Of a stretch of DNA of 64,000 nucleotides, positions 61,616 to 64,000 are shown piece after piece. The DNA lies in the NCBI RefSeq assembly GCF_040530035.1, contig NZ_JBEWCD010000002.1, forward strand, positions 2,897,793-2,961,792. Direction: 5' to 3'. The stretch comes from Roseibium sp. HPY-6. GTDB lineage: Bacteria; Pseudomonadota; Alphaproteobacteria; Rhizobiales; Stappiaceae. Position numbers and translations under genes: made by a program. The notes beneath the pieces were generated by a model. That model made no database searches. It worked only from the letters and a program-made list of their open reading frames with translations, and had not been told where the DNA came from. Position 1 is the first letter of the stretch. Every line of letters begins with the position of its first letter.

Positions 61616-62512
61616 CTAGGTCTTGAAACAATTGTCCATAACAATCGTCGCGGCTGCCATATTGCCCATGTGAAATGCAGTCGGAGTGTTCTGATGCCCC
61701 GGATAAGTCAAATCTCCGGCGGCATAAATACCTGCTTCGGACGTTCGAAACCCTTCATCGACTTCAATGTAACCGGCGTCAGTAAGAGACAGGTTCAGTC
61801 CCGACATCAGGTCGCACTGAGTCTGATGTGGATAAACCAAAAGGCAATCAAGTTCTATCAGGCGACCGTCCGGCATTTCCGCATGGGTTATTGCGCCATC
61901 TTCATGATGAACCCGCACGGGAAGGCTGTCTTCCACGGCACTGCAAAGTTTTGAAAGTGTCTGTCGGCGCGCGGCGGTTGGTGACGCTGTTGAACCAAGA
62001 AAATAGATGAGCTGACTTGTCCAGTTGCGGTAGATTTCTGCAGCGTCAACGACTTCCGGCCGATGTGCATAGATGCCCCAACGTCTGCTCTGCCATTCAA
62101 TGCCGTGGCAAAACGGACAATTAATGATGGTGTGACCCCAGCAAGCGCTCAAGCCTTTAAGCGGCGGCAATAGATCTCGCATTCCCGTTGCGAGCAATAC
62201 AACGCCTGCCTGCAGCTTTTGCTCTTCGCCTATCAACACCTCGAAGCCCTCTTGCAGTCGTCGAATACCTGTGACTTCGCTTTCCAGGAACTCAGCATAG
62301 GGATAGGAAAGGATGTCTCGCCTTACAGTCTCGCGCAGCTCGGAAGGCGATGTTTTTTCCAGACCGGGAAGCGCCGCAACAAAAGGCGAGGATGCGTTTC
62401 TCGCAGGCTGCGCTGAATCGACGACCACCGAACGCATCAGCGAGCGCGACAAAGTCAATGCAGCAGCCAGACCCGCCGGACCGGCACCGATAATTGCGAC
62501 CTGATAATCCAT
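61616..62512 (-). CDS. Thioredoxin-reductase-like FAD/NAD(P) oxidoreductase
   Basis: A 298-residue flavoprotein. FAD-binding VAIIGAGPAGLAAALTLSRS at the N-terminus, the ATG motif LLATGMRDLLPPL, the central CPFCHGIEW motif (CxxC; in TrxR it is CATCDG), and the C-terminal GIYAAGDLTYPGHQNTPTAFHMGNMAA. The CxxC and short length match thioredoxin reductase-like proteins that reduce low-molecular-weight disulfides. The second NAD(P)-binding glycine motif is weak (FLGSTASPTA), so pyridine-nucleotide use is uncertain. Upstream context gives no partner. Confidence 0.82.
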   Translation of the reverse strand: MDYQVAIIGAGPAGLAAALTLSRSLMRSVVVDSAQPARNASSPFVAALPGLEKTSPSELRETVRRDILSYPYAEFLESEVTGIRRLQEGFEVLIGEEQKLQAGVVLLATGMRDLLPPLKGLSACWGHTIINCPFCHGIEWQSRRWGIYAHRPEVVDAAEIYRNWTSQLIYFLGSTASPTAARRQTLSKLCSAVEDSLPVRVHHEDGAITHAEMPDGRLIELDCLLVYPHQTQCDLMSGLNLSLTDAGYIEVDEGFRTSEAGIYAAGDLTYPGHQNTPTAFHMGNMAAATIVMDNCFKT

Positions 62513-62742
62513 TGTGTTACGACCTCGATTGAAGCGTTGCCCGGGCGACGAGCAGGCTCAAGTTGGAAGTGCCCGTAACGGCTGCGAACACCCACGCAGA
62601 AGCGAAGCGAAGACGGTTCATGGTGGCTTCAGCCTTGTTGCCAGCATAGCGGCCTAAAAACCAACGCGGTGCGAACCGAAATGCCCAGTGCAACACTATG
62701 CACCGATAAACGACATTGTCACATCAGGAAACGAGCAGAAAC

Positions 62743-63291
62743 CTATCGGCGCTTTCCGAAAGTTACGCCTCTGTCCACACGTCCAGAGTGGGACGTTGGC
62801 GCTCGACGCGGCATTGCGGGCGGTGGCGCCTGACGCGGCATTGTAGATGGCACTGCATGTCGCTGTGTCACAGGGTGCTGAAGCTTTCGAGGGGCTGCTT
62901 GAGCCCGCCGCTGCAACATACCTTGAGCGATGGCCCAGACAACAATTCCCATGCAGAGAAAGATCGTCAGAATCCTGTTCCAAAGATAGTCCTGTCCCAC
63001 GGACGATGTGAGTTCACCGGAGGCATTTCCACGCAAAAGGACCAGCGTTTCCGGAGCTCCCAGCGCAAAGAAGAAATAGGATTGTTTTTGTTCTTCTTGT
63101 TGTTGAACATATTTATAATTGCAGGACTGGAACACAAAAACCCGTGTGCGGCATCTTCGCTCAGACGTTGGGATGTTGGCGTAAGACAGTGTCTCAGACT
63201 GCAGCTTAAAGTCCTTGATGATCGACCCGTCCATAAGAAACAGTCCGGGACCCGCCGCAAAAATAAAGATCAAACTAAGAACAAACTTCAT
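62743..63291 (-). CDS. Hypothetical membrane protein with Pro/Arg-rich tail
   Basis: A 182-residue protein. An N-terminal hydrophobic segment (VLSLIFIFAAGPGLFLM, signal peptide or anchor), a periplasmic-like region with two Cys (RRCRTRVFVFQSCNY), a second hydrophobic segment (ILTIFLCMGIVVWAIAQGM) and a cytoplasmic tail rich in Pro, Arg and Ala (APRKLQHPVTQRHAVPS, then a duplicated MPRQAPPPAMPRRAP unit). The ATG at 63291 follows GTGAGGC. No family recognised. The repeated tail is direct-repeat DNA. Confidence 0.5.
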   Translation of the reverse strand: MKFVLSLIFIFAAGPGLFLMDGSIIKDFKLQSETLSYANIPTSERRCRTRVFVFQSCNYKYVQQQEEQKQSYFFFALGAPETLVLLRGNASGELTSSVGQDYLWNRILTIFLCMGIVVWAIAQGMLQRRAQAAPRKLQHPVTQRHAVPSTMPRQAPPPAMPRRAPTSHSGRVDRGVTFGKRR

Positions 63292-63407
63292 GAAAGCCTC
63301 ACTGAAAAACACTGTAGTGCGAACATGAAAAATGCACGTTAAAATAGATTTAAATCAGTTTGCTGCTTTTTAGCGTCCTTGTAGAATCTCCGATTAGATG
63401 CGCCTGC

Positions 63408-64000
63408 TCAAAGGATTGGAGAGAGCAACCGGGCACCTTGTGCAAAGACGCGGAAAACATAACTGCGGGAGCGAAATGCATCGGGCCAGGTGAGCTTTGC
63501 GTTTTCAAAGTCGTTCTCCAGCATCGCTTCCACGTTGCCGATCATGCGTTCATGGGTAAACCACAAGGTAAGCTCGAAATTGATCTGGAAAGAGCGGTTG
63601 TCGAAATTGACTGTTCCGATCGACACCAGATCGTTGTCCAGCAGGGTTACCTTTTGATGCAGGAAACCGTCTGTGTAACGATAAACCTTGACCCCGCGTT
63701 GTACCAGCGTGTCTTCATAAGCGTGACTGGCAAGCCATACGGTCCAGTGATCTCGTTTTTCCGGCAGTAAGATGCGAACATCGACGCCCCGCATCGAGGC
63801 AGCAGCCAGAGCGGTCTGAACATCCAGTGACGGCACGAGATAAGGTGTCGTAATCCAAAGCCGTTCCTTCGCACGCGCAGCAGCTTCAACAAAGGCAATC
63901 GCACATTCTTCCAGTTTATCCGCCGGGCCGGTCGGCATGACGAGAACGGATTCGTCCCCTGGCATGGGAATGTCCCGGACCTGAGGCAACTCAATACGCT
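63408..64000 (-). CDS. Phospholipase D/cardiolipin synthase family, C-terminal part (cut by window edge)
   Basis: The frame is open to the window's right end, so the gene starts beyond it. The visible ~197 residues include LEECAIAFVEAAARAKERLWITTPYLVPSLDVQTALAAASMRGVDVRILLP (positions ~28-78 of the visible part) and the HKD motif FLHQKVTLLDNDLVSIGTVNFDNRSFQINFE. This is the C-terminal half of a bacterial cardiolipin synthase (ClsA-type), which joins two phosphatidylglycerols. The N-terminal HKD motif is not visible. The ending QGARLLSPIL is normal for the family. Confidence 0.83.
   Translation of the reverse strand, partial: RIELPQVRDIPMPGDESVLVMPTGPADKLEECAIAFVEAAARAKERLWITTPYLVPSLDVQTALAAASMRGVDVRILLPEKRDHWTVWLASHAYEDTLVQRGVKVYRYTDGFLHQKVTLLDNDLVSIGTVNFDNRSFQINFELTLWFTHERMIGNVEAMLENDFENAKLTWPDAFRSRSYVFRVFAQGARLLSPIL

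Noticed and set aside
62780..62850. Short direct repeats resembling a mobile-element end
   Set aside because: They encode a duplicated Pro/Arg-rich unit in the tail of the hypothetical membrane protein.
1..64000. CRISPR array, rRNA operon or complete insertion sequence
   Set aside because: No regularly spaced repeats, rRNA sequence or intact transposase with terminal repeats was seen.

Overview
The window looks like a chromosomal segment of a free-living, metabolically versatile alphaproteobacterium, probably a marine member of Stappiaceae/Roseibium or a related Hyphomicrobiales/Rhodobacterales line. This is inferred from a complete AapJQMP amino-acid transporter, an NDUFS4-type accessory complex I subunit (typical of alphaproteobacteria and mitochondria), many ABC and TRAP transporters with LysR regulators, moderately GC-rich coding sequence and dense ATGA-coupled operons. 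No species call is made.

Layout. (1) 0-12.2 kb: two convergent operons for a nitrogen-rich compound. The plus-strand operon carries the end of a sugar/nucleoside-type ABC ATPase, a biuret-hydrolase-like cysteine hydrolase, AtzG-like and AtzE-like subunits, a 5-formyl-THF cyclo-ligase-like protein, an AtzH-like protein and a RidA protein. The minus-strand operon carries a NitT/TauT/ThiY-type ABC transporter, a cytosine-deaminase-like amidohydrolase, a FAD-linked oxidase and a flavodoxin-like oxidoreductase. A divergent LysR gene and a creatininase-family gene close the block. (2) 12.7-15.5 kb: two tandem paralogues joining a peptidoglycan-binding-like domain to a matrixin-like metalloprotease. 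(3) 15.5-31.3 kb: a 15-gene minus-strand run for aromatic catabolism through hydroxyquinol. It has two intradiol dioxygenases, a maleylacetate reductase, a TfdB-like flavin monooxygenase, a nitroreductase, a BKACE enzyme, two YCII-like proteins, a complete Liv-type ABC transporter and a TRAP transporter, with a divergent LysR gene. (4) 31.6-42.4 kb: a degenerate HAD/phosphomannomutase-like protein next to a Cds1-like PLP enzyme, small unknown genes, the complex I subunit, tRNA-Arg(UCU) with a transposase remnant beside it, a methyltransferase, a PQQ-type sugar dehydrogenase and a radical SAM protein. (5) 42.2-46.9 kb: a compact candidate RiPP locus with a SARP/BTAD-like regulator, two small proteins with NHLP-type leaders and a YcaO protein ending in a proline-rich tail. 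(6) 47-52.5 kb: a CAP-domain lipoprotein and phosphodiesterase, then a GT39-PAP2-GT2-LAB_N envelope-glycosylation operon. (7) 52.5-64 kb: cystathionine beta-lyase-like gene, aapJQMP, and assorted sulfur, aldehyde, tRNA-editing and redox enzymes, ending in a truncated phospholipase D/cardiolipin synthase.

How they work together. Regions 1 and 3 each pair importers with consecutive catabolic enzymes under a divergent LysR regulator. Region 3 reads as uptake, ring hydroxylation, removal of a substituent, hydroxyquinol cleavage, then maleylacetate reduction towards beta-ketoadipate. The best candidate for an undescribed system is the RiPP-like locus at 42.2-46.9 kb. The second best is the dioxygenase paralogue in which one predicted iron-ligand histidine is a tyrosine.
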